Source: Lysobacter enzymogenes
GTDB taxonomy: Bacteria > Pseudomonadota > Gammaproteobacteria > Xanthomonadales > Xanthomonadaceae
Assembly (NCBI RefSeq): GCF_900106525.1
Contig: NZ_FNOG01000004.1
Coordinates: 78,796 to 142,795, forward strand
Length of the DNA stretch: 64,000 bases
Direction: 5' to 3'
The translations under genes and the position numbers were made by a program. The notes beneath the pieces were generated by a model. The model did no database searches. It was not told where the DNA came from and saw nothing but the letters and a program-made list of their open reading frames with translations. Shown here piece by piece: positions 1-7,353 of this stretch; the first letter of the stretch is position 1, and each line of letters opens with the position of its first letter.

Positions 1-116
1 GCGTCGCGACCTGAGCGCAAAGCGTCGGGCCTGGAAGGCCCTCCCACAGGAGTAACGGTTGTTGTGGGAGGGACTTCAGTCCCGACGCTCTCGTTTCGGA
101 TCGCTGCGAGCAACCC
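1..116. repeat. Repeat family A, two half-elements
   Basis: Two oppositely oriented copies of a dispersed repeat sit here. Bases 1-51 hold the arm with GGGCCTGGAAGGCCC and end in CCTCCCACAGG. Bases 62-95 hold the arm beginning GTGGGAGGGACTTCAGTCCC. Related elements recur at 21129-21213, 53281-53373 and 54557-54643. The left element may continue beyond the window. No gene is seen in 1-186. Confidence 0.7.
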
Positions 117-186
117 AGAAAGCTCGGAAATCACCCTCCCGATTCTTCCATCCCGGGCGCCCCGCGCCCGCCAGCGGAGCTTCGCC

Positions 187-1086
187 ATGTCCCAGCAAAT
201 CGTCCTAATCACCGGCGCCTCCAGCGGTTTCGGCGCGCTCGCCGCGCGTGCGCTGGCCCGCGCCGGCCACACCGTCTACGCCAGCATGCGACAGACCGCC
301 GGCCGCAACGCCGCGCAAGTCGCCGCCGCAGCCGACTACGCGCGCGAACACCGCGTGGACCTGCGCACGCTCGAACTCGACATCGCCTCGCAAGCCTCCG
401 CCGACGCCGCCGTGGCCGCGGTGATCGCCGCGCACGGCCGCCTCGACGTGCTCGTGCACAACGCCGGCCACATGGCCTTCGGCCCGGCCGAAGCGTTCGC
501 GCCGGAGCAATTCGCCCAGCTCTACGACAGCAACGTGCTCGGCGCGCAGCGGGTCAACCGCGCCGCGCTGCCGCATCTGCGCGAACAGCGCCGCGGCCTG
601 TTGCTGTGGGTGTCCAGCAGCAGCGCGCGCGGCGGCACGCCGCCGTACCTCGCGCCGTATTTCGCGGCCAAGGCGGCGATGGATTCGCTCGCGGTCAGCT
701 ACGCCGGCGAACTGGCGCGCTGGGGCATCGAGACCTCGATCCTGGTGCCCGGCGCCTTCACCTCCGGCACCAACCACTTCGCCCACGCCGGCGCCCCGTC
801 CGACAGCGCGCGCGCGGCCGAATACGAAAGCGGCCCGACCGCCGGATTCGGCGAGGAAATCCTGCGCAAACTCGCCACCGGCGTTCCCGCCGACGCCGAC
901 CCGGCCAGCGTCGCCGAGGCGATGGTCGCGATCCTCGAACGCCCCTACGGCCGGCGGCCGTTCCGCGTCCACATCGACCCCGCCGACGACGGCTCGGAAA
1001 CCGTCAGCGCCGTCGCCGACCGCATCCGCGCCGAATTCCTGCGCCGCAACGACCTCGCCGACCTGCTGACCCCACGCCTCGCCTGA
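187..1086 (+). CDS. SDR family NAD(P)-dependent oxidoreductase
   Basis: This 299-residue protein is a classical short-chain dehydrogenase/reductase, presumably a cytoplasmic NAD(P)-dependent carbonyl or alcohol oxidoreductase. The nucleotide-binding motif TGASSGFG is at residues 9-16, NAG at 92-94, a serine cluster at 143-146, and the catalytic Y158-F-A-A-K162 signature follows. The start was chosen at the ATG preceded by GGAG about eight bases upstream. In-frame ATG codons further upstream lie inside the preceding repeat and would add a low-complexity tail. Length and motifs are typical of the family. The substrate cannot be inferred, and the convergent chitinase gene gives no metabolic hint. 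It appears monocistronic. Confidence 0.88.
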   Translation: MSQQIVLITGASSGFGALAARALARAGHTVYASMRQTAGRNAAQVAAAADYAREHRVDLRTLELDIASQASADAAVAAVIAAHGRLDVLVHNAGHMAFGPAEAFAPEQFAQLYDSNVLGAQRVNRAALPHLREQRRGLLLWVSSSSARGGTPPYLAPYFAAKAAMDSLAVSYAGELARWGIETSILVPGAFTSGTNHFAHAGAPSDSARAAEYESGPTAGFGEEILRKLATGVPADADPASVAEAMVAILERPYGRRPFRVHIDPADDGSETVSAVADRIRAEFLRRNDLADLLTPRLA

Positions 1087-1099
1087 TCGGCCGAAGGCC

Positions 1100-1130
1100 C
1101 CTGTAGGAGCGGCGCAAGCCGCGACCGCGA
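1100..1130. repeat. Repeat family B, single copy
   Basis: The copy begins CCTGTAGGAGCGGCGCAAG and runs to GACCGCGA, just after the SDR stop. Its core GCGGC-GCAA-GCCGC can form a small hairpin with a GNRA-type loop. The same unit recurs at 38724, 38777, 43855, 43989, 44104, 56886, 60032 and 60090. Confidence 0.75.
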
Positions 1131-1169
1131 CACCGCAACCACCACGCAACCCGCAAACGCCGACGCCCC

Positions 1170-1207
1170 AAAAACGCACGGGCCGGAGCTGTCGCCCCGG
1201 CCCGTGC
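1170..1207 (-). terminator. Intrinsic terminator of the chitinase gene
   Basis: The arms GCACGGGCCGG (1176-1186) and CCGGCCCGTGC (1197-1207) form an 11-bp stem. Read on the minus strand, the stem is followed by a T5 run (1170-1174). It lies about 145 bp after the chitinase stop. Confidence 0.7.
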
Positions 1208-1350
1208 GCCGTCTCGTTGCGCCGGCGGCGGCCGTCCTGGCGGCCGTCGGCGGAGGGAGGTCTGCGCTGCACAGTGGCAGCATGCAGCGCCGCCGCCAAT
1301 AAGACCTGTCAGAAATAACGGTCGCCGGCCGCGATGGCGGCCGCGGCCGC

Positions 1351-3048
1351 TCAGTCCGCCGTCACCACCGCGTTCTTGAAGTTCGCCGTCACGCAGCGCT
1401 CGTAATCGCCGCCGCGGAACGCGGTATGCGCGGTCTGGTAACCGACCAGCTTGCACGCATAGCTGAGCCCGCCGGGATTGGCCGCGACCCAACTGTCGTC
1501 GCGCTCCCAGTAGATCGGCAGCGCGCCGGCGCCCTGTTCGTCGAACTGCTTCATGCCCTTGCAGCCCAGCGTCTCGTTGCCCGGCACCGGCACTTCCAGA
1601 TAGGCCGCGGCCTGGCGGTAGTAGGCGATGCGGTTGAGCGATTGCTGGACCTCGCCGCTGCCGCCGCACTCGACGCCGCCGTTGATGATCTGGGTGGTCA
1701 CGCCGAACCCGGGCGTCAGGCCGTTGCCGAGATCGCGCGCGTTCGGCTTCCAGGTGCCGTCGATCACGTGCAGCATCGACGGCTTGGGCGGCTGCGGATA
1801 GGAGAAGAAGAACGTCGCGCTGGCGAAATTGAGCCAGGTGTCGGCGACCAGTTCCGGCCGGTCGAGCAGCACCCGCACATCGCCGAACATCGCCTCGGAG
1901 AACGGGCCGTAGTTGTAGTTGTACGACAGCTGTTTGGCGCCGCGGCCGAAGTAGCTCTTGAACTGGCCGTCGGCGAACTTGCCGCACGGCCAGGCCTGGC
2001 CCTGCCAGGTGGCCGGATTGCATTCGCCGTTGTAGCCGTTGCGCATGCTTTCGCTCCAGCCCATCTCGCGCACGTGCACCAGCGCCTGGCGCCATTCGGC
2101 GATCGGGCTGTGGGCGTCGTGGCCGCCGGTTTCCTGGCCGAAGTGGGCGATCATCGTCGCCAGGGTCTTGCGGCAGATCGCGTCGGAATCGCGGCCGTCG
2201 TTATAGCGGGCGCAGATCGCCGGGAACTTGGCGATGGCCTGCAGGAAGCCGCGATAGGTATAGGCCGCGTTGCGGGTGGCGAAGACGTGCTCGAAGCGTT
2301 GCGCGTCGAGGATCGATTCGACCCGGCGCACGTTCTCGGGATTGGCCGCGCGCCCGGCCTGGACCTGCTCGACCTCAGCGTTGGCGAGGGTGCGGATCGA
2401 CTGCTTGACCTCGCGCATCAGCGCCGAATCGGTCAGCTGCGCTTCGCGCGCTTGCAGTTGGCTGCGCGCGATGCGGTGTTCGCCGGGCGGCTGGGTGCCG
2501 GGATTGGGCTGGGTGCCGGGGTTGGGCTCGGTGCCCGGCCCGCTGCCGTCGGCGCAACCCAGCGCGACCGAGGCGTCGACGCGCTCCCACGGCGTGTCCC
2601 AGGGATTGGCCGCGGTGGCGACCTCGGCCGGCGATTGCCCCGGGTTCGCATACCACTTGCTGCGGTAGCGCTCGCCGCCGTAGGCGACCACGCAGGCGGC
2701 CGGATAGGCGCGGCCGGCGTCGTAGCTGTCGCCGGCCGCGGTGGCCGTCGGCGTCGGCGTCGGCGTCGACGCGGGCGGCGCGGACGGGGTCGGCGCAGGC
2801 GCGGACGCGTCCACTCGTTCCCACGGCGTGTCCCAGGCATGGGCGGCGGTGGCGAGCGCGGCCGGCGACTGGTCGCCGTTGGCGTACCACTTGGCGCGGT
2901 AGCGCTGGCCTTCGAATTCGACGATCGAACCGCCTTGGTAATTCCGGCCGGCGCGGTAGGTCTCGGCCGATGCTGCGGCCGAAAGGGTCAGTACCGCGGC
3001 AACGACGACGGTCAGGGCGGTGCAGACGAGAAGCGGAGATTTGCGCAT
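1351..3048 (-). CDS. Secreted GH19 chitinase with two CBM5/12 modules
   Basis: This 565-residue secreted enzyme probably hydrolyses chitin beta-1,4 linkages with inversion (GH19). The start ATG gives a basic N-terminus and a signal peptide ending near ASA (residue ~28). Two chitin-binding CBM5/12-like modules follow, each ending in WDTPWERV (about residues 30-77 and 108-160). They are joined by Pro/Thr-rich linkers, the second containing NPGTQ repeats. The GH19 domain fills the C-terminal ~380 residues and shows AHFGQETGGHD with the likely catalytic Glu, and the substrate-cleft motif YFGRGAKQLSYNYNYG. It is transcribed divergently from the Sel1-like gene and has its own terminator. A role in attacking fungi or nematode eggs is inferred from the taxon. 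Confidence 0.92.
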   Translation of the reverse strand: MRKSPLLVCTALTVVVAAVLTLSAAASAETYRAGRNYQGGSIVEFEGQRYRAKWYANGDQSPAALATAAHAWDTPWERVDASAPAPTPSAPPASTPTPTPTATAAGDSYDAGRAYPAACVVAYGGERYRSKWYANPGQSPAEVATAANPWDTPWERVDASVALGCADGSGPGTEPNPGTQPNPGTQPPGEHRIARSQLQAREAQLTDSALMREVKQSIRTLANAEVEQVQAGRAANPENVRRVESILDAQRFEHVFATRNAAYTYRGFLQAIAKFPAICARYNDGRDSDAICRKTLATMIAHFGQETGGHDAHSPIAEWRQALVHVREMGWSESMRNGYNGECNPATWQGQAWPCGKFADGQFKSYFGRGAKQLSYNYNYGPFSEAMFGDVRVLLDRPELVADTWLNFASATFFFSYPQPPKPSMLHVIDGTWKPNARDLGNGLTPGFGVTTQIINGGVECGGSGEVQQSLNRIAYYRQAAAYLEVPVPGNETLGCKGMKQFDEQGAGALPIYWERDDSWVAANPGGLSYACKLVGYQTAHTAFRGGDYERCVTANFKNAVVTAD

Positions 3049-3252
3049 GCCAGCGGGCTCGTGGGGAAGGGATCGCCAACATCGGCCAATCGCCGTCGCC
3101 TCGATATGGGACCGGTATGAATCCGCGCGCGCCGTCACTGCACACGGCGGCAGGCCGCACAGGCGACGGCTGCGGAGCGCGCCCCGCAGCCGCGCCGCTT
3201 CGCGCTTATGATTCGTCGACTCCCTCGCCACCGAACCACTCCGAGGACGACA

Positions 3253-4416
3253 GTGCGCAAACAAGGACGGACCTGGATCTGGCTGCTGGCGCTGGGCGCC
3301 ACCGCGGCAGGCATGTACTACTGGGGACGGCGCAGCGGCGACCCGCTGCCGCCGCCCGCGCTCGCCGCGACCTCTGCGGCCGCGCCGATGCCCACGACCA
3401 CTGGCGCACCCCGCGCCGCCGCCGCGATCCCGCGCTACGACGCCGGCAGCGCCCGGCCGCTGCCTTCGCTGGACTCGCCGTTGCGGCTGATCCTGCCCGA
3501 GCTGCAGCGCCGCGCCGCCAACGAACCGGCCGCGGCCTGCCGCCTCGCCGCCGAGATGGAGTACTGCGACAACCTGCGCATGCGCCTGGCCGGCGCCGAG
3601 AACAATCTGGACAGCTTCGAACGCCAGCTCGAACGCATGCCGCAGGAGACCCAGCAGCAGCGCGATCAACGCCAGCGCATGGCCGAGAGCTACCAGAGCA
3701 TGACCGAGCGCCTGCTCACCCAGTCCGAGCACTGCGCGCAGGTGCCGCCGATCAGCCCGGAACAGCGCGCCGCCTACTGGCGCCGCGCCGCGCTGGCCGG
3801 GGTGCCGGCGGCGATGCGCCATTACGCCAGCGGCAATGCGTTCCGCTATCAGGACGTGCTCGACAACCTGCCGGGCCTAGCCACCTACCGCAGCGAAGCC
3901 GAATCCATCGCCCGCGCCGCCGCCGAACGCGGCGACGCGCGCATGCTGGCGTCGCTGGCGTTCGCGTATTCGCCGCAGCGCGACGGCATGCGCCGCAACT
4001 TCCTCGGCCAGGCGGTGCAGACCAATCCGGTGGAGTCGCTGGCGATGTTCCTGCAGTTGCGCGATTCGCTGCCGCCGCAGGACGCCGCCGCCAACGCCGC
4101 CGCGCCGGTCGGCCCGGGCCCGGGCCTGCGCGGTCCGCGCGGCGGCCGGGCCGAGTTCAATCCGCGCGAGATGATCGACTCGCAGATCCGCACGCTGACC
4201 CGCGACCTGTCGCCCGAACAGGCCAGCCAGGCGCGTGCGCGCGCGGCCGAGCGCGCGCAGGGCTGGTCGCGTCCGACCGCACCGGCGGCAGCGCCGGCCG
4301 GCGCCAGCGGCGGCACGCCGGGGGCCAACCTGCCGTCGATGTTCCTGATGCAGGGCGGCTTCGTGCCGGACGTGCAGCGCCAGGACTGCGAAGGCGCGGG
4401 CGAGTCCGGGACTTAG
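3253..4416 (+). CDS. Membrane-anchored Sel1/TPR-like protein, unknown function
   Basis: The predicted protein has 387 residues and was not recognised as a named family. It starts at a GTG with GAGGA five bases upstream; an ATG at 3208 is in frame but has no ribosome-binding site. Residues ~6-22 form one hydrophobic segment followed by basic residues, suggesting an N-terminal anchor with the bulk in the periplasm. The middle contains a helical AAYWRRAALAGVPAAMRHYA-type segment and a later AERGDARMLASLAFAYSP segment, resembling Sel1/TPR repeats. The C-terminus is rich in Ala, Gly and Pro. It is divergent from the chitinase gene, with about 200 bp between them. A scaffold or protein-interaction role is possible but unproven. 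Confidence 0.7.
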   Translation: MRKQGRTWIWLLALGATAAGMYYWGRRSGDPLPPPALAATSAAAPMPTTTGAPRAAAAIPRYDAGSARPLPSLDSPLRLILPELQRRAANEPAAACRLAAEMEYCDNLRMRLAGAENNLDSFERQLERMPQETQQQRDQRQRMAESYQSMTERLLTQSEHCAQVPPISPEQRAAYWRRAALAGVPAAMRHYASGNAFRYQDVLDNLPGLATYRSEAESIARAAAERGDARMLASLAFAYSPQRDGMRRNFLGQAVQTNPVESLAMFLQLRDSLPPQDAAANAAAPVGPGPGLRGPRGGRAEFNPREMIDSQIRTLTRDLSPEQASQARARAAERAQGWSRPTAPAAAPAGASGGTPGANLPSMFLMQGGFVPDVQRQDCEGAGESGT

Positions 4417-4544
4417 CGCGTCGCACGGGCCGGATCGCTGGCGCGCGCGGGCCGGAAGCGCCACGGCAATGGCGCCGGCCGTCGCGGGCGGGCATCGCTC
4501 GACGCGGGCCGGCGCCTTCGTTGTTGCCCGGGGCTTGTCATCCA

Positions 4545-4565
4545 AATTATACCCGGGTAATAATT
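4545..4565. promoter_or_regulatory. Palindromic operator candidate upstream of the DUF2239 gene
   Basis: AATTAT (4545-4550) and ATAATT (4560-4565) are perfect inverted arms around the internal palindrome ACCCGGGT (4551-4558). A -35-like TTGTCA (4535-4540) lies 17 bases before TAATAA (4558-4563), so a bound regulator would cover the promoter. AT-rich arms are conspicuous in this GC-rich background. The cognate regulator is not identifiable from the window. Confidence 0.5.
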
Positions 4566-4592
4566 GGCGCCTCGCCCCACCGCGCCCTGCCC

Positions 4593-5243
4593 ATGAATCC
4601 CGCGCCTGCCCTCGCCTACACCGCCTTCGCCGGCCAACGCCTGCTCGCCCGCGGCCGTCTGGCCGAGGTTGCGGTCGCGGTGCACGCGGCCGCCGCGCGC
4701 GGCGGCGACGCCGAACTGCTGGTGTTCGACGACCGCACCGGCCAGCAGGTCGACCTGCACCTGGGCGGCGATGCCGACGCGGTGGCCGAGCGTTATCGCG
4801 AGTCGGTGGACCAATCCGCGGCAGACGCGGCGGACGACGCGCCGCCCGAAAACGAAGCCCCGCGCGGACGCGGCCGGCCGCGCCTGGGCGTGACCGCGCG
4901 CGAGGTCACCCTGCTGCCGCGGCAGTGGGACTGGCTCGCCGCCCAGCCCGGCGGCGCTTCGGTGACCCTGCGCAAGCTCATCGATCAGGCGCGCAAGCGC
5001 GGCGAAGCCGGCACGCGCCAGCGCTTGGCGCGCGAAGCGGCTTACCGCTGCCTCAACGCATTGGCCGGCAACGCCGCGGGCGCCGAGGAAGCGACGCGCG
5101 CGCTGTTCGCCGGCGACCGCGACGGTTTCGCCGACCGCATCGATGCCTGGCCGGCGGATGTGCGCGATTACTTGCTCGCGCTCGCCGATGGGGCGTTCTC
5201 CGGGGCCGATGACGAATCCGAATCCGGGGCGACGGCGGCGTAA
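4593..5243 (+). CDS. DUF2239 family protein
   Basis: This 216-residue soluble protein resembles the DUF2239 family, whose biochemical role is unknown. The first ~75 residues form a small domain with LLVFDDRTGQQVDLHLGG. An acidic linker and a basic GRGRPRLGV patch (~residues 94-102) follow. The next segment, VTLLPRQWDWLAAQPGGAS followed by TLRKLIDQARK, is typical of the family and resembles a helical DNA-binding-like region. The C-terminal half is helical (EEATRALFAGDRDGFADRI). The start ATG is 27 bases after the AT-rich palindrome. It appears monocistronic. The palindrome suggests a regulated, possibly stress-related gene; this is inference. Confidence 0.75.
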   Translation: MNPAPALAYTAFAGQRLLARGRLAEVAVAVHAAAARGGDAELLVFDDRTGQQVDLHLGGDADAVAERYRESVDQSAADAADDAPPENEAPRGRGRPRLGVTAREVTLLPRQWDWLAAQPGGASVTLRKLIDQARKRGEAGTRQRLAREAAYRCLNALAGNAAGAEEATRALFAGDRDGFADRIDAWPADVRDYLLALADGAFSGADDESESGATAA

Positions 5244-5478
5244 CCGTCGCGCGGGTCGCACCGGTCGCCAGTCTCGCAATTGGCTTGGTTTTTCTGCGGT
5301 GCGAACGCAGCGTCGATGCTTCGCCCGCGCATGAGGCTGAAGTTCTCTTGGTCAGCGCTTGCGCGGGAGCGAAGGCTTGAAGGAGTCGCGGTAAAAGCAA
5401 TCGCCGACGCGCGGTCTGCTGTATCCGAATGAAGCGGCACACAGGAAATTTTCTGATACGACGCGCTGAAGTCTCTGG

Positions 5479-5498
5479 ATTCCCGCTTTCGCGGGAAT
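5479..5498. repeat. Repeat family D, dRS3-like palindrome
   Basis: ATTCCCGCTTTCGCGGGAAT forms an inverted repeat with the pattern ATTCCC-N8-GGGAAT. That pattern is the dRS3 element known from Neisseria, where it serves as an insertion target for filamentous phage. A looser relative, with arms ATTCCGGC and GCCGGAAT, is at 63966-63985. Confidence 0.7.
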
Positions 5499-5529
5499 GA
5501 CGGCCGGAGGGAGGCGTCGCGAAACCGAT

Positions 5530-5653
5530 CGGTCCGATCAGTGATCCATCCGACCAACGACCTGTCCGATCAGAGATCCAAACGACCGGCGACCTGCCGG
5601 AACACAGATCCAACCAACGATCTGCTCTAACAGCGATTCGCCCGATCAGTACC
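5530..5653. repeat. Degenerate ~32-bp tandem repeat, GATC-rich
   Basis: Units are seen at 5530-5561, 5562-5593, 5594-5621 and 5622-5653. They share the skeleton TCCGATCAG-n-GATCCA followed by CGACCAACGACCTG, with substitutions and a 4-bp shortening in the third unit. Eight GATC sites fall within 5527-5647. The array ends 131 bp before the MATE start. Confidence 0.65.
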
Positions 5654-5784
5654 ACTCCCCGCTCACCGCGATCCACGCGGCGGCGAACGATTCCGCAATC
5701 CATCTCACGTCGCAGTATCCACCGCTGCGTTCTTCCCAAATCCGTCGTCCCCCGCTCCCCGCGCCCAACTCCACAGGCCACCGC

Positions 5785-7137
5785 ATGCGCGACCTCACCC
5801 AAGGCTCGATTCCCAAACACCTGATCTCGCTCGCCGTGCCCATCGGCATCGGCATGCTGTTCCAGATGCTGTACGTGCTGATCGATCTCTACTTCGTCTC
5901 GCGCCTGGGCGATGCCGCCATCGCCGGCGTCGGCGCGGCCGGCAATCTGCAGTTCCTGGTCATGGCCATGAGCCAGGTGCTCGCGGTCGGCGGCATGGCC
6001 CTGATCGCCCAGGCCTGCGGCCGCAAGGACGCCGGCGATGCCAACCGCGTGTTCAACCAGAGCCTGCTGCTGGCCGTGCTGGCCGCGCTGGTCACGCTGA
6101 TCGCCGGCTACGCCTTCAGCGGCGCCTACATGCGCACGATCGCCGCCGACGCGGCCAGCGCCGCGGCCGGCGTCGCCTACCTGCACGCGTTCCTGCCCGG
6201 GCTGGCGCTGCAGTTCGCCCTGGCCACGCTCGGCGCGGCGCTGCGCGGCACCGGCATCTCCAAGCCGACCATGCTGGTGCAGATCGTCACCGTCGTGCTC
6301 AATGCGATCCTGGCGCCGGTGCTGATCGCCGGCTGGCTCACCGGCCGCGCGTTCGGCGTGGCCGGCGCCGGCTGGGCCAGTTCGATCTCCATCGCGGTGG
6401 GCGTGGCGCTGATGCTGCTGTACTTCGCGCGCCTGGAGCACTTCGTCGGCGTCGATGCGCGCGAGCTGCGGCCGCAGCCGCCGGTGTGGCGGCGCATCCT
6501 CGCCATCGGCCTGCCGCCGGGCGGCGAGTTCGCGCTGATGTTCGTGTTCATGGGCGTCACCTACTGGTGCCTGCGCGGCCTGGGCACCGACGCCCAGGCC
6601 GGCTACGGCATCGGCATGCGGGTGATGCAGGCGATCTTCCTGCCGATCATGGCCATCGCCTTCGCGGTCGCGCCGGTGGCCGGGCAGAACGTCGGCGCCG
6701 GCCGCGGCGACCGCGTGCTCGCCACCTTACGCAGCGCGGCGCTGATCGGCAGCGCGGCGATGTTCGCGCTCACCCTGCTGTGCCAATGGCAGCCGCAGTG
6801 GTTCATGCGGCCGTTCGCCGACAACGCCCAGGCCGCCGAAGTCGCCACCGGTTTCCTGCGCATCGTGTCGTGGAACTTCGTCGCCTCGGGCCTGATCTTC
6901 ACCTGCTCGGGCATGTTCCAGGCGCTGGGCAACACCCGGCCGGCGCTGTACGCCAGCGCGTCGCGGCTGCTGACGTTCGCGTTGCCGGCGATCTGGCTGT
7001 CGCAGCACCCGGGGTTCGAACTGCGCCAGCTGTGGCTGCTGTCGGTCGCCACCACCGTGCTGCAGGCGCTGACGGTGCTGTGGCTGTTGCGGCGCGAGCT
7101 GCGTGTGCGCTTATCGCAGATAGGCGCGGCGGTTTAA
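5785..7137 (+). CDS. MATE family efflux transporter
   Basis: This 450-residue inner-membrane protein is a multidrug and toxic-compound extrusion antiporter, expected to exchange Na+ or H+ for cationic drugs or metabolites. About twelve hydrophobic segments are visible, organised as two homologous halves. The N-terminal signature is MRDLTQGSIPKHLISLAVPI, typical of NorM-like MATE proteins, followed by LYVLIDLYFVSRLGDAAIAG. The second half shows PPGGEFALMFVFMGV and the conserved VAGQNVGAGRGDR. The length is normal for the family. The gene is alone on its strand and shares a bidirectional terminator with the convergent surface-protein gene. The substrate is unknown. The unusual repeat array upstream may matter for expression. 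Confidence 0.9.
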   Translation: MRDLTQGSIPKHLISLAVPIGIGMLFQMLYVLIDLYFVSRLGDAAIAGVGAAGNLQFLVMAMSQVLAVGGMALIAQACGRKDAGDANRVFNQSLLLAVLAALVTLIAGYAFSGAYMRTIAADAASAAAGVAYLHAFLPGLALQFALATLGAALRGTGISKPTMLVQIVTVVLNAILAPVLIAGWLTGRAFGVAGAGWASSISIAVGVALMLLYFARLEHFVGVDARELRPQPPVWRRILAIGLPPGGEFALMFVFMGVTYWCLRGLGTDAQAGYGIGMRVMQAIFLPIMAIAFAVAPVAGQNVGAGRGDRVLATLRSAALIGSAAMFALTLLCQWQPQWFMRPFADNAQAAEVATGFLRIVSWNFVASGLIFTCSGMFQALGNTRPALYASASRLLTFALPAIWLSQHPGFELRQLWLLSVATTVLQALTVLWLLRRELRVRLSQIGAAV

Positions 7138-7273
7138 TGGCACCGCATCGATACCGAAACACCCGCTGCATGCGGCGCAGAGCATGGCGCCGCGCACTCG
7201 TCCGCGCAGTGCCGCGCCACCGCCGGCGACGCGGCGGCTGGACCGGTTCGGTCCGCGATCCAGCACAAGACTG

Positions 7274-7315
7274 AAAACGCGAAGAGCGAGCCGCAGCTCG
7301 CTCTTCGCGTTCTTG
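7274..7315. terminator. Bidirectional terminator
   Basis: The arms 7276-7291 and 7296-7311 (AACGCGAAGAGCGAGC and its complement) form a perfect 16-bp stem with a CGCA loop. A T4 run follows on the minus strand and a weaker TTCTT on the plus strand. It separates the convergent MATE and surface-protein genes. Confidence 0.85.
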
Positions 7316-7353
7316 CCCCAGCCTCGCTCAGCGCAGGCTAGGCAGCGCTCATG

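Larger units (their letters stand above)
5244..5784. other. Gene-free stretch with repeats
   Basis: This 541-bp stretch between the DUF2239 and MATE genes shows no credible coding region. It contains a dRS3-like palindrome at 5479-5498 and a degenerate 32-bp tandem repeat at 5530-5653, both listed separately. The leader of the MATE gene, if transcribed from the left side, would carry these repeats. Confidence 0.7.

Noticed and set aside
3049-3252. Possible Clp/CRP-type operator (TGTGA-N6-TCACA) for the chitinase
   Set aside because: Only a poor partial match (near 3138-3145) is present.
5530-5653. Possible CRISPR array
   Set aside because: The units are contiguous and degenerate, with no unique spacers, and there are no cas genes in the window.
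5530-5784. Possible guanidine-II (mini-ykkC) riboswitch upstream of the exporter
   Set aside because: ACGA motifs occur in the units, but they are not in hairpin loops closed by GG/CC stems as that class requires.
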